Assembly: GCF_023078275.1 (NCBI RefSeq)
Contig: NC_062996.1
Span: 806,001 to 870,000, forward strand
DNA: 64,000 nucleotides
DNA from: Leguminivora glycinivorella
Taxonomy: Eukaryota > Arthropoda > Insecta > Lepidoptera > Tortricidae
Reading direction: 5' to 3'
Part shown: positions 29,469 through 39,135 of the stretch, piece after piece
How the letters are laid out: every line of letters begins with the position of its first letter
Position numbering within the stretch: the first letter of the stretch is position 1
Position numbers and translations under genes: made by a program
Notes under the pieces: model-generated
What the model saw: only the letters and a program-made list of their open reading frames with translations
Told to the model about the DNA's origin: nothing
Databases searched by the model: none

Positions 29469-29913
29469 TTATAATAAATTTTTGTAAATGTCTGAATATC
29501 TTTAAAACCAGACAACGAATATAAAATATTAGATGGTGGATATTTAGTAAAAATTTTTACTAAATGTTAAAGTACTTTCGAGTGTCTGTGGTGCTACAAA
29601 TCTTAAGATATTTACATTTTTAACTTTATCAAAACGTGTGGACTAAGTGAGCACTTACAAAAAATTATTATAAAAAAACCTGACACGTTAGTGGTTCGTT
29701 TTGCATTTTAAAAATTCCCATTTCACTTTTACTAAACTATGCACATATAATAGCGGTCTAAATCTTATGTTTTTCATCAAAATTCGGCTTTTCAAAAGTG
29801 TGAGGATTGAGTGAGCATAAGAAACTATTTGTAAAAAATTAAAATACGTCACTAGGTAATCTAAAATTTATAGGGGTAGGTTGGCATATTTTTTACTAAG
29901 TGTTAGTATATGT

Positions 29914-30663
29914 TAGGGTTGCCAACTTTTTTTTAGGGAAATATAGTATTTTAGAAAATTCCATGTAAAAAATATAGTACACCGAAATAAAATATAGTAC
30001 GGTACACATTATCGATAAACAAGTCGTAGAGATCGTTCTTTCTGTCCACTCTAAGGGGCTCCATTCGGTTTTCATCGATTTTTGACAAGTTTTGTGTTGC
30101 ATTGGTTCTCTTATTTAAGTATTGTCGAAAGTTGTATGGCCGACTATCACTTCCCAACTCACGTTTCGCGCAATTTTATTCCGCCGAATGTTCATTTCCC
30201 AACTTATTGTTTTATTTGCCAAGCTCACATTTACCAACTTAACATTTGACCTTTTTTAAAAAAGCAAACTTTCATGTTGTTGAATGTTTTACTTAGCGTA
30301 ATATATAACTAGTTTATTTATTGTATGTAATGTACCAAACGTTTTATTGAACACCAACAATATATATGGCGTATTTCGAAAAATATGCAATATTGAGTCT
30401 TCTATCACTTTTTAAATGTATTGACAGGTGTGCATTGTACAGCGAAGGTTAAATATGAATAAAAGCGCGAGCGGAGCGAGCGCGAAATTTTTTTCATTAT
30501 CAAAACGCCGCTCCTGGCGGTTTGACCCTAGTGTAAATTCGCCACTGGCATGGACCCCAAAAATATAGTACTTTTGCGTACTATATATGCTTCATATAGA
30601 ATATAGTACGCTGGGCCAAAATATAGTACAGTACTATATTATATAGTACGGTTGGCAACCCTA
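29914..30663. mobile_element. hAT-like nonautonomous element, 750 bp
   Basis: The ends TAGGGTTGCCAAC and GTTGGCAACCCTA are perfect inverted repeats. A perfect 8-bp duplication GTATATGT flanks it (29906-29913 and 30664-30671), and the foldback copy at 19640 shows the uninterrupted sequence. Eight-base duplications and such ends are the hAT signature. The interior repeats AATATAGTAC near both ends and has no transposase. Confidence 0.9.
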
Positions 30664-31013
30664 GTATATGTATAAATATTATATGTTAAATGAATACATT
30701 CACTGTTTTCGTTGGTAGTTTGTGAGAACTGAGTGAGCACATGTTAATGACTGTATCTTTTGATTTATCTTTTTACAAATTCAGAGATTCGTTTTACAAT
30801 AGTTTTAGAACTTTTACTAAATGATCAGCATATTTTTTTTTTTCGGAAGGTGCTCACTCAATCCACACGCACACTTCGCCGTGTGCCTGCTATACGGTCA
30901 CAATTCAATAAACCATTTTTTCGAGAAATCGCGTCTCAAAGTTTTGAGAGTATAGTTGAGGCTGTTAAATAGGATCTTACTTCTTGAGTTTTAGGTCTAT
31001 GAATTTGATTTTT

Positions 31014-31546
31014 TAGGGTTCCGTAGTCAACTAGGAACCCTTATAGTTTCGCCATGTCTGTCTGTCCGTCCGTCCGTCCGTCCGCGGATAATCTCAGTAA
31101 CTGTAAGCACTAGAAAGCTGAAATTTGGTACCAATATGTATATCAATCACGCCAACAAAGTGCAAAAATAAAAAATGGAAAAAAATGTTTTATTAGGGTA
31201 CCCCCCCTACATGTAAAGTGGGGGCTGATATTTTTTTTCATTCCAACCCCAACGTGTGATATATTGTTGGATAGGTATTTAAAAATGAATAAGGGTTTAC
31301 TAAGATTGTTTTTTGATAATATTAATATTTTCGGAAATAATCGCTCCTAAAGGAAAAAAAAGTGCGTCCCCCCCCCTAACTTTTGAACCATATGTTTAAA
31401 AAATATGAAAAAAATCACATAAGTAGAACTTTATAAAGACTTTCTAGGAAAATTGTTTTGAACTTGATAGGTTCAGTAGTTTTTGAGAAAAATACGAAAA
31501 ACTACGGAACCCTACACTGAGCGTGGCCCGACACGCTCTTGGCCGG
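31014..31546 (+). mobile_element. GTCCGT-repeat element, copy 2 (complete)
   Basis: It starts AGGGTTCCGTAGTCAACTAG after a T run, has CTGTCTGTCCGTCCGTCCGT near the start, and ends GCGTGGCCCGACACGCTCTT then GGCCGG followed by Ts. The near-terminal GCGTG/CACGC hairpin is Helitron-like, but I could not find a CTRR end. The terminal AGGGTTCCGTAG also pairs with CTACGGAACCCT near the 3' end. Confidence 0.7.
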
Positions 31547-31554
31547 TTTTTTTT

Positions 31555-31653
31555 ATTTTTATATACTACGTCGATGGCAAACAAGTATACGGCCCGCCTG
31601 ATGTAAAGCGGTCACCGTAACCTATGGACGCCTGCAACTCAAACAGTTACATG
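31555..31653 (+). repeat. ACTACGTCGGTGGCAAAC repeat, 5' piece
   Basis: It matches 5437-5530 and is broken by the CR1 LINE; the rest resumes at 37263. Confidence 0.75.
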
Positions 31654-32225
31654 ATGTGGCAACCCTAGCCATGTAAACACTAATCTAATGAGCTCTCGTC
31701 TAATTTAATCTTGAAAAATAGAAATACGTACGAATTGAACCAGTGACTGTGTTGTGAAACTTGTGAACATATATCGGCACACCATCCATGGACACTCATC
31801 ACTAGAATTGCTGTTTTGAACTTGGATACGGACCTTTTAAATCGGTGAGATTACAAATTTAAGCCGTTTAAATTCAAAATTGGACCAAAATCAGATAAAA
31901 ACAAACGTTTAACGGAAATTTACTCTTGGTCATCACAGCTGATAGGTGCAAACTGACAGATACCACAGAGGTCGTATTTTGCCCGACAGTACTATTTAAT
32001 GTTGCCAGTCATAGAACAATAATTAAAAACTGTACACGAAGGCGTATTTAAAACTATCTCGAATAGCATGCGCTACGAAGGAACAACGGCTGCGTAGAAC
32101 AGTGCTACGATCCTTGCTACGCAATACCACATTAATCTCAAGGTGATCTGCTACACCGATCGATACGACAAATAGGGAATATTGTTTCTTATCCAAACGG
32201 ACATAAGACATATTATAAAAACGAT

Positions 32226-34058
32226 ATGGCATCGCAAGTCTGTTGTCACAAATGCGGAATGAGCGTTGATGTAAAAAACACGATATTATGCTCACTGTGC
32301 AAAAATAGATATGAATTTGACTGCGCTGGCTATTCCGAGAATTTATATCGCTTACTGACCAAGGAGTCAAAAAATGCATGGAAATGTAAATCTTGCAATT
32401 TATTAAAAAAAGATAACAAGACACAAAGTAGACCCACTAAAGTGATTCTTAGGAACAGGCCACAGCAAAAACGGAGCGTCAACATCACACCTACATCCTC
32501 CAAACCATTGACACCACATGTTTCGCCTATAAATAAAGTACTGGAGCCTAGTTTGCCTCCAAAAGGTAACAACGTACATAGCATATCATCTAAGGAATTG
32601 GACCCTAACCTGCAACCTGACAATAATATAATGCAATCTGAAAAACCGGACGAGATTACATCATCAACTGCTAAGACAATACCATCACCTGCTAAGACAA
32701 CATCATCACCTACTAAGGCAATAACATCACCCCTAACGACAACATCCTCACCTATAAATACATTTTTAAATGATGAATCAGAAAATGAAGAACTACAGAA
32801 AAAAAAAATGAATGAATCCGATGGCTCACTGACATCAGATTCCGCTAATGACAGTAAGAACACAGAAGGGGACTCACAAGAGTCTTCGTCACAGCCTTTA
32901 TCACCATCCGATAAATTATGCATGAGCGCGGACGGCCTAGTACGAGAGACAGGCTCGCAGAGTCATGACCTTATCGAAAAAGTTTCCACACTTGAAGTCG
33001 CATTGGCTAGTACTGAAATGGAACTCGAAAATAAAATAATCGAGAATAATGAGCTCCAAAGAAAAGTCGACAAATTATCATTAGAAATAAAAGTACTGCA
33101 GTCATTGTGCTCTTCACCGCAAGGAGAAAGTAAAAGTAAAACTCGCAAAAATCAGAAACAATCGCTAATAAACAATAAATCGTCAATACTGTCTTCACCG
33201 ATTACTGGTAAATCAGACAAGAGCTTTGACCACAAAAATTTCCAAAGGTTGGAAAAGAAAATCAATGACCTGGAAAAACTATTAATAAATATGGAAAATG
33301 AAATGATAGGCATAGGAGATCGAATAGGTACTCTGACAGAAAGTCTTCACCGAACTACGGATATTGACAGCAATAATTTACATAGGTATGAAAACATAAC
33401 CCCAATCAATACCTCGACAGTTGACGAAGAGCAAGTCCCTACTACTCCAAAGATTTTATCATTATCATCACTACAACACTCGAAACTCTGTGTGATTAGC
33501 AACCACTCGAACTATATGATAGAGCGAGTAAAACAGGCATTTTCCGGTGAAAACGCGTGTGTCTACCTAACCCCAGGCGCAGGAACACGTGAGCTGTTTC
33601 GAGACTTACAAACCAAACTGCAAGATTTTACTCTATCTGACTTTTGTATTGTGTATATTGGAGATAAAGATTTCAAAAATAGCGTCAACTATTATAGTTT
33701 AGTGAAGTACATACGTGAACAACTAAGTCTAGTTCAACATACAAATATTGTGATATGTCTACCTACATACAAACTCAACAATTACGCAAACTTGTTTGTT
33801 AAGCGTGTAGAAATATTTAATGACCTACTATATGAAGATAATTTAGAACATGGCTATAGTTACATTCTGGACTCTAATTCTCACTTGTCATATGACAGTT
33901 ATATGTTTTCTCGCCTAGGGAATCTAAATCGTCGGGGTTATACGACAATATTCCACGATTTAATTGAACTATTGAATGCAATACTGACTTCCACTTCTCT
34001 TGAGGATGAGCATGAGGGTCAGCATGAGCAGTTTTTTCGAGAAAACGACCCTAAGTAA
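32226..34058 (+). CDS. CR1-type ORF1 protein, PHD-like finger plus SGNH-like domain
   Basis: 610 codons. Residues about 6-57 hold a Cys-rich PHD-like finger (CCHKC, CSLCKN, CKSCN). The middle is low-complexity Ser/Thr/Pro/Lys with repeats of PSPAKTTSSPTK type. Two coiled-coil stretches follow (about 245-290 and 335-375). The C-terminal 190 residues look like the esterase-like SGNH fold that CR1 ORF1 proteins carry: a CVISN block, FCIVYIGDKD, and a conserved LPTYKLNN. ORF1 proteins of this type bind RNA and assist retrotransposition. The frame is intact. ORF2 begins in the next frame and overlaps by up to 59 bp. Confidence 0.8.
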   Translation: MASQVCCHKCGMSVDVKNTILCSLCKNRYEFDCAGYSENLYRLLTKESKNAWKCKSCNLLKKDNKTQSRPTKVILRNRPQQKRSVNITPTSSKPLTPHVSPINKVLEPSLPPKGNNVHSISSKELDPNLQPDNNIMQSEKPDEITSSTAKTIPSPAKTTSSPTKAITSPLTTTSSPINTFLNDESENEELQKKKMNESDGSLTSDSANDSKNTEGDSQESSSQPLSPSDKLCMSADGLVRETGSQSHDLIEKVSTLEVALASTEMELENKIIENNELQRKVDKLSLEIKVLQSLCSSPQGESKSKTRKNQKQSLINNKSSILSSPITGKSDKSFDHKNFQRLEKKINDLEKLLINMENEMIGIGDRIGTLTESLHRTTDIDSNNLHRYENITPINTSTVDEEQVPTTPKILSLSSLQHSKLCVISNHSNYMIERVKQAFSGENACVYLTPGAGTRELFRDLQTKLQDFTLSDFCIVYIGDKDFKNSVNYYSLVKYIREQLSLVQHTNIVICLPTYKLNNYANLFVKRVEIFNDLLYEDNLEHGYSYILDSNSHLSYDSYMFSRLGNLNRRGYTTIFHDLIELLNAILTSTSLEDEHEGQHEQFFRENDPK

Positions 34059-36648
34059 CTTTACTATCATGCATCAGAATATACAGGGTGTCTTAAATAA
34101 ATTAGATGTTATTGATATTTCAGTAAAAGAACTAATTAAAGATGGACTTGACATTGACGTACTCTGCCTATCGGAAACTTTCATTCGAAAAGGGACAGAG
34201 AGTAATCTCAAGCTTGCGGGGCTCAAACTAGCATCCCATTTCTCCAGATCTAAAAAGAGAGGGGGTTCTTGCATCTTAATAAAACATAAGTACAAATATA
34301 CACCGTTACAAATCTGTAAGGACCTCGCAATTACAAACATTTTTGAATGCTGTGGAATTGAGATCCCAAACTTAAAACTAATAATTATAAATATTTATCG
34401 GGTTCCCAAACACACATATGAAATACCTTTCTTGCAACAACTTGAAAAACTTTTGCAATATGTGACTACAAAAAAGAAAAAACATAAGATTATAATTAGC
34501 GGCGATTGGAATTTCAATACTTTGAAAAAGAACAAAAATATCTTAGAGTTAATAACCCTGCTAAACAATTTTAGTATTCAAATGCATATTAGAGTCCCAA
34601 CTAGAGGTAAGTCGTGTATTGATCACATAGCTAGTAATGCAAAAAAGGCCACAGCAAACGTGCTTCCACTAGCCCTCTCTGACCATGAGACTGCTCAATT
34701 ACTAACAATAAAACTAGTCAACGCAGTCCAGCGCAAATTCTACTATACAACTAGAAGAGATTATAGCTCTGAAAATATAAATAAATTTAAAAGCTGTATG
34801 TCGTCTTTATCGTTTGCTCAAGTTTTAAATGAAACTGAGACGGATGCAGCCTTCCAAAACTTCCATGAACTATTAGGCCTGTTTAATGATTTGTGCTTTC
34901 CGCTAGTTAGACGAAAAATTCATAACACACATAACACGAATAGATGGTTAACCCGTGGTTTGCGACGTTCATGCTTTACTAAGAGGAAACTGTACCTAAA
35001 ATACCTGCAAGATCCTGGAAACAAACACCTAAATAAGCGTGCATACTGTAAATACACAAAACTGCTCAGGAACTGTATACGTAAAGCACACCAATTTCAC
35101 AATAGTAGATTGATTAACCACGCTAAATCGAAATCGAAAGCAACTTGGCAAATAATAAATGGCCCCTCGTACAAAGATCCACATTCCATTAACTGTATCA
35201 AGGACGATCAAATAAAGTACACAGACCCCCTAGACATAGCAGAATTGTTCAACAACTTTTTCATTAATATTACAAACCTATATACAACAAACAGGGGATC
35301 AGAGAACCAATCATATTTAAACAATCCTGTGAACGCTAAAACCATATTTCTTAAACCTTACGAGAAACAAGATATATACAAAATTATAATGTCCTTAAAC
35401 AATAGCAATGCAGTAGGAGTAGACAATATAGCAACCAAAATACTAAAGTGTTGTGCAGAAGAAATCGCCCTTCCCCTCACACACATAGTAAATTTATCCT
35501 TCGTACAAGGTACATTTCCCGTCAATCTCAAACGCTCAATAGTCAAGCCCATACACAAAAAGAATGACAAAGACATAATGGATAACTATAGGCCTATTAC
35601 TATTATTCCGGTAATATCTAAAGTCCTAGAAAAAGCCATGCACGAACGACTGTTGAACTTTCTCACCTCATACTCAATATTAAGTAAAGAACAGTATGGC
35701 TTCCGTAAGGGAAGTTCGACTACGCTGGCTTGCTTTAATTTGGTGAAACTGGTAACGGAATCAATCAACAGCGATACTCCTGTAGCTGCGGTCTTTTTAG
35801 ATCTTAGCAAAGCGTTCGATTTTGTAACCCATTCGATACTACTGAACAAGTTGGAAAGGTCTGGAGTAAGAGGTAACGCTCTGAATTGGATACAAAGTTA
35901 CCTTTCTGAAAGGGAACAATGTACAGAAATACAACAAATCATTAACAATGAGCTAGTGTCCGTTAGATCGCAATATAAACTTAATCGATGCGGAGTGCCA
36001 CAGGGGAGCATACTTGGCCCATTATTATTCCTTATATATATCAATGATTTGCCCACCCAAATACAACATAATTGCATAATGTTTGCAGATGACACTACAT
36101 TGATAATAAAATCTGACAATCTTAATAATTTTAATAATGATATAAAAAACTCGCTAAATAATGTAATTCGTTGGCTCAATATTAATAATTTAAAAATAAA
36201 TATTAATAAGACATGTTTAATGCAATTTAGAACATACAGAGGCACAGACATCGATTTAGATATTCAATATGAAAATGACACTGTTGAAGAAGTAGAACAC
36301 ACTAAGTTTTTGGGGATATATATAGACAAATTTTGTGACTGGAAAATTCATGTTGCTCATGTATGTGACAGGCTAGACAAATTCGTCTTTGCTCTAAGAC
36401 GACTTAGCAGCATTTCTTCCAAAGCTGTAGCCTTAACAGCCTACCATGGACATGTGTCATCTATATTGAACTATGGACTATTGATCTGGGGCAACTCTGT
36501 AGATGTTCATAAAGCATTCCTGGCTCAGAAAAAATGCGTACGAGCTGCCTGCAATGTCCATTACCTAGAGCCATGCAGACCGTTATTTCAAGCAACAAAA
36601 TTCTTCCGTTGCCATGCATGTATATATTACAGGCATCCTTATTTGTGA
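34000..36648 (+). CDS. CR1-type ORF2 endonuclease-reverse transcriptase
   Basis: 882 codons as read. The AP endonuclease motifs are MHQNIQGVLNK, CLSETF, GGSCILI, ISGDWNFN and SDHE. Reverse transcriptase motifs are NYRPITIIPVISKVLEK, QYGFRKGSST, FLDLSKAFD, GVPQGSILGPLLFLIYINDL, MFADDTT and FLGIYID. The start may be ATG 34000 or one of the ATGs just after, including 34024. The frame is lost near 36600; the real C-terminus is in another frame to 36908. Confidence 0.85.
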   Translation: MRMSMRVSMSSFFEKTTLSNFTIMHQNIQGVLNKLDVIDISVKELIKDGLDIDVLCLSETFIRKGTESNLKLAGLKLASHFSRSKKRGGSCILIKHKYKYTPLQICKDLAITNIFECCGIEIPNLKLIIINIYRVPKHTYEIPFLQQLEKLLQYVTTKKKKHKIIISGDWNFNTLKKNKNILELITLLNNFSIQMHIRVPTRGKSCIDHIASNAKKATANVLPLALSDHETAQLLTIKLVNAVQRKFYYTTRRDYSSENINKFKSCMSSLSFAQVLNETETDAAFQNFHELLGLFNDLCFPLVRRKIHNTHNTNRWLTRGLRRSCFTKRKLYLKYLQDPGNKHLNKRAYCKYTKLLRNCIRKAHQFHNSRLINHAKSKSKATWQIINGPSYKDPHSINCIKDDQIKYTDPLDIAELFNNFFINITNLYTTNRGSENQSYLNNPVNAKTIFLKPYEKQDIYKIIMSLNNSNAVGVDNIATKILKCCAEEIALPLTHIVNLSFVQGTFPVNLKRSIVKPIHKKNDKDIMDNYRPITIIPVISKVLEKAMHERLLNFLTSYSILSKEQYGFRKGSSTTLACFNLVKLVTESINSDTPVAAVFLDLSKAFDFVTHSILLNKLERSGVRGNALNWIQSYLSEREQCTEIQQIINNELVSVRSQYKLNRCGVPQGSILGPLLFLIYINDLPTQIQHNCIMFADDTTLIIKSDNLNNFNNDIKNSLNNVIRWLNINNLKININKTCLMQFRTYRGTDIDLDIQYENDTVEEVEHTKFLGIYIDKFCDWKIHVAHVCDRLDKFVFALRRLSSISSKAVALTAYHGHVSSILNYGLLIWGNSVDVHKAFLAQKKCVRAACNVHYLEPCRPLFQATKFFRCHACIYYRHPYL

Positions 36649-36908
36649 GAGAGCACCCTGAATATTTTGACGCACATAGTACCTTTTTTCCTCGATCGAC
36701 CAGACACAGAAACGAAATATTCTTGCCTAGAGCAAGAAAAAATGTTTTCAAAAATAATGTATATTCAATGGTCATCCAAATTTATAACAAATTACCAAAA
36801 AGCATACTAGAAATAGATCCGAGATTGTTTAAAAATGCCCTCAGAAAGTGGTTGCTGGGGCGCTGTTACTACTCAATCCAAGAATTTATGTCTGATGAAA
36901 ACCCGTAA
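36600..36908 (+). pseudogene. ORF2 C-terminus after a frameshift
   Basis: The frame ending at 36908 reads KILPLPCMYILQASLFVREH and later VYSMVIQIYNKLPKSI, the normal end of CR1-type ORF2. The upstream frame reads FFRCHACIYYRHPYL and stops at 36648. One small indel near 36590-36610 explains both. Confidence 0.8.
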
Positions 36909-37262
36909 TGCTCATTGATTATTTTTGCTTAATTTTGACATGTGTAATTTTACTATTATTGTTCCTTTTTTTTTCTTTTTCAATCTTCGTTATTTCCATT
37001 AATGTAAAAATAAATTTAAATTAATTCAATAATTCTAAAATCGTATTATATTTCAAAATTCCCTTAGTATAGACTTTATCATTGTGATATGCTTTTAAAT
37101 TATTTAGGTTTTTAATAGAACTGTTTTTGCATGTTAGATTTATATTGCATGCCTATCATAGGGTAGAACATAAGGACCTCCTTAAATGTAACACCACACT
37201 GACTGTAACAAAACTATGTTCTTGCAATAAATATATTTCTATTTCTATTTCTATTTCTATTT

Positions 37263-37640
37263 CATGCGCGTTGCCACCCCATTAGAAACTTGTAAATTCC
37301 CTTTTGCTGCGTTAAGTACACAGCAAAAAGGAGTGTACAAGCTCTAAGGAGGGTTCGGGTTGCCGACGACTCAAAGGACAATAAACAGAACAAGTTAGTT
37401 CCGTAAGTCCTCCCGTCATCAGCACACCGCACCCTCGTTGAGCTCTGGCAGCCTTACTTACCGACAGGAACACAACACTATGAGTAGGGTCTAGTGCTAT
37501 TTGGCTGCGGTCTTCTGTAAGGCGGAGGTACTACCCCAGTTGGGCTCTGCTCTAGATTCGAGCGAGACGATATCCGCTGTGCTGTGCCCTACCACACAAA
37601 GCGGAATATCATTCGCTATGCCCTACCTCCGTAATATGAA
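37263..37640 (+). repeat. Repeat remainder and a second interspersed repeat
   Basis: 37263-37345 completes the repeat split by the CR1 LINE. 37350-37640 (from CTAAGGAGGGTTCGGGTTGC to CCCTACCTCCGTAATATG) is another repeat that I recall as common in Lepidoptera. I see no ORF. Confidence 0.55.
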
Positions 37641-38501
37641 ATTTATCTATTTTTACTCGGAATGATATAAGGTAATGGCGCCTATTAACGTGGTACTTAA
37701 GGCAGATTTCAAAAGATACCAAAAAATTAAGGGTATCAAAGCTCATTAACGACCACAAATATTTTTTTTATGGAAAAGTATTTATTGAACTATTAGTTTT
37801 GAAGAGTTTTAGGATCATTTTAGTTTATTATATGTCATAAAATGATTATTGAAATCAACATACCTAAATTTTCTATTACCGTGGTAATGAACAGGTTGCA
37901 GTTCTATTAACGCGAATTGAGATTTTATTACCGAGGGTATGAATGACAGTGTTTTTCTGCCATCGGTAAATAGAAACCCATCTCAAAATTCGGAGCTTAA
38001 TACCGACGGTTGAATATACAAATTATGACAAATACATATACCTATACTATCCTCCTTTATGAATACCCACAGAAGACTCAGTTTCACCTAAGAAATCTGT
38101 ACTTACGGTACACTAAATGTCATATTTTGATACAAGACTAATATGTCGCTCGGTAATAGATACTTCTATAGGAACCCATTACCGACCCAAACAAATATTG
38201 CATGGATCGGTAATAGATTCTTATATATTCTATTACCGAGGGTTATCTGATCGTACCATCGGTAATAGGCATAAATTGGAGTATTTTAAAATCTAATTCT
38301 GACCCATAAAAACAAAGTCATACAGATGTATTTTCATTACAAATCAAAATAAAATATTGCAACCTTATATTAAAACCAAGTTTACATAACTAGTAAGTAA
38401 GCATCAGACTTTATGTCAATGTTTAAAAAAATTTACAAATTAACGGTTTTCATAGAAACTACGAAATCAGTCATGAAGTTTTTGCTAAAAATTAAGGTTT
38501 T

Positions 38502-39026
38502 TGTTTGATGATGAACTAATTGAGCGGACTGTAATTTAATAAAATATCTTTAAGACGAAATTGACAAAGATAACTCGAAATTTTAGAGATTTAAACAAAC
38601 ACTTACTGGGGAAAAAACAGTGCATATGTCACATACCTTTTAGCATGAGGTTCCAGTGGGTTGGTTTCAGCTCGCTTACCATCAGCCTTGGTATGCAAGG
38701 CGCACGTGCGGGCCCGGCTTACCGTCTCCTCGAGCCCAGAACTGTTCTTGGAGCAGAGCTTTCTTCCTGTCCACTTTGATAATGTGACTAGCACTGAGTT
38801 TAAACTTAATTTAACGACAATTGTTGGGAAAATGTGACTTTAACTATTTAATTAGCAATAAATGGCAATTTTAATGCAGCGACGCGTTCGCAAGTTAGAT
38901 CGAGAGCGAAAAGAATGTGAGGTAATGGCTACCGGAAATGATTAGTGCCGGGCTAAACACACCGGAAGCTAAAGACAAAATAGTGTTGTTTCTTTAAAAA
39001 ACCGATATTCATACGAAAGTTGAACA
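38502..39026 (-). repeat. 3' LTR of the BEL/Pao element (525 bp)
   Basis: It runs from TGTTTGATGATGAAC to GAAAGTTGAACA. Next to it, on the element strand, is the purine-rich AGGTGAGCGGTA (39027-39038), a probable plus-strand primer site. The 72-codon open frame inside it is a shadow, repeated in the other LTR. Confidence 0.95.
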
Positions 39027-39135
39027 TACCGCTCACCTAAATATGCAATATTTACTCTACAAATAGTGCTAGAGTTCGACAAACTACTTAAAAACTATAA
39101 TGTTAAACTAAGTGATAATACTAGAACGACGAAAG

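Larger units (their letters stand above)
28505..30890. mobile_element. Second copy of the GTGTGGATTGAGTGAGCA foldback family
   Basis: The arms at about 28505-28945 and 29470-30890 match those of 19640-21420. It was hit by a GTCCGT-repeat element (28949-29468) and a hAT-like element (29914-30663). Its centre is deleted. No clear flanking duplication was found; the bases next to the two ends (GAAGTG on one side, complementary CACTTC on the other) may be extra inverted repeat. Confidence 0.75.
31654..37262 (+). mobile_element. Near full-length CR1-type LINE
   Basis: A 5.6-kb element with a 5' UTR of about 570 bp, two ORFs and a TATTTC-repeat 3' end. CATG occurs on both sides (31650-31653 and 37263-37266), the longest duplication I can support. 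It inserted into an interspersed repeat whose two halves flank it. Confidence 0.85.

Noticed and set aside
38561..38779. Identical 72-codon open frames in both LTRs
   Set aside because: They repeat because the LTRs repeat. The peptide shows no motif and the frame runs against the element's strand.
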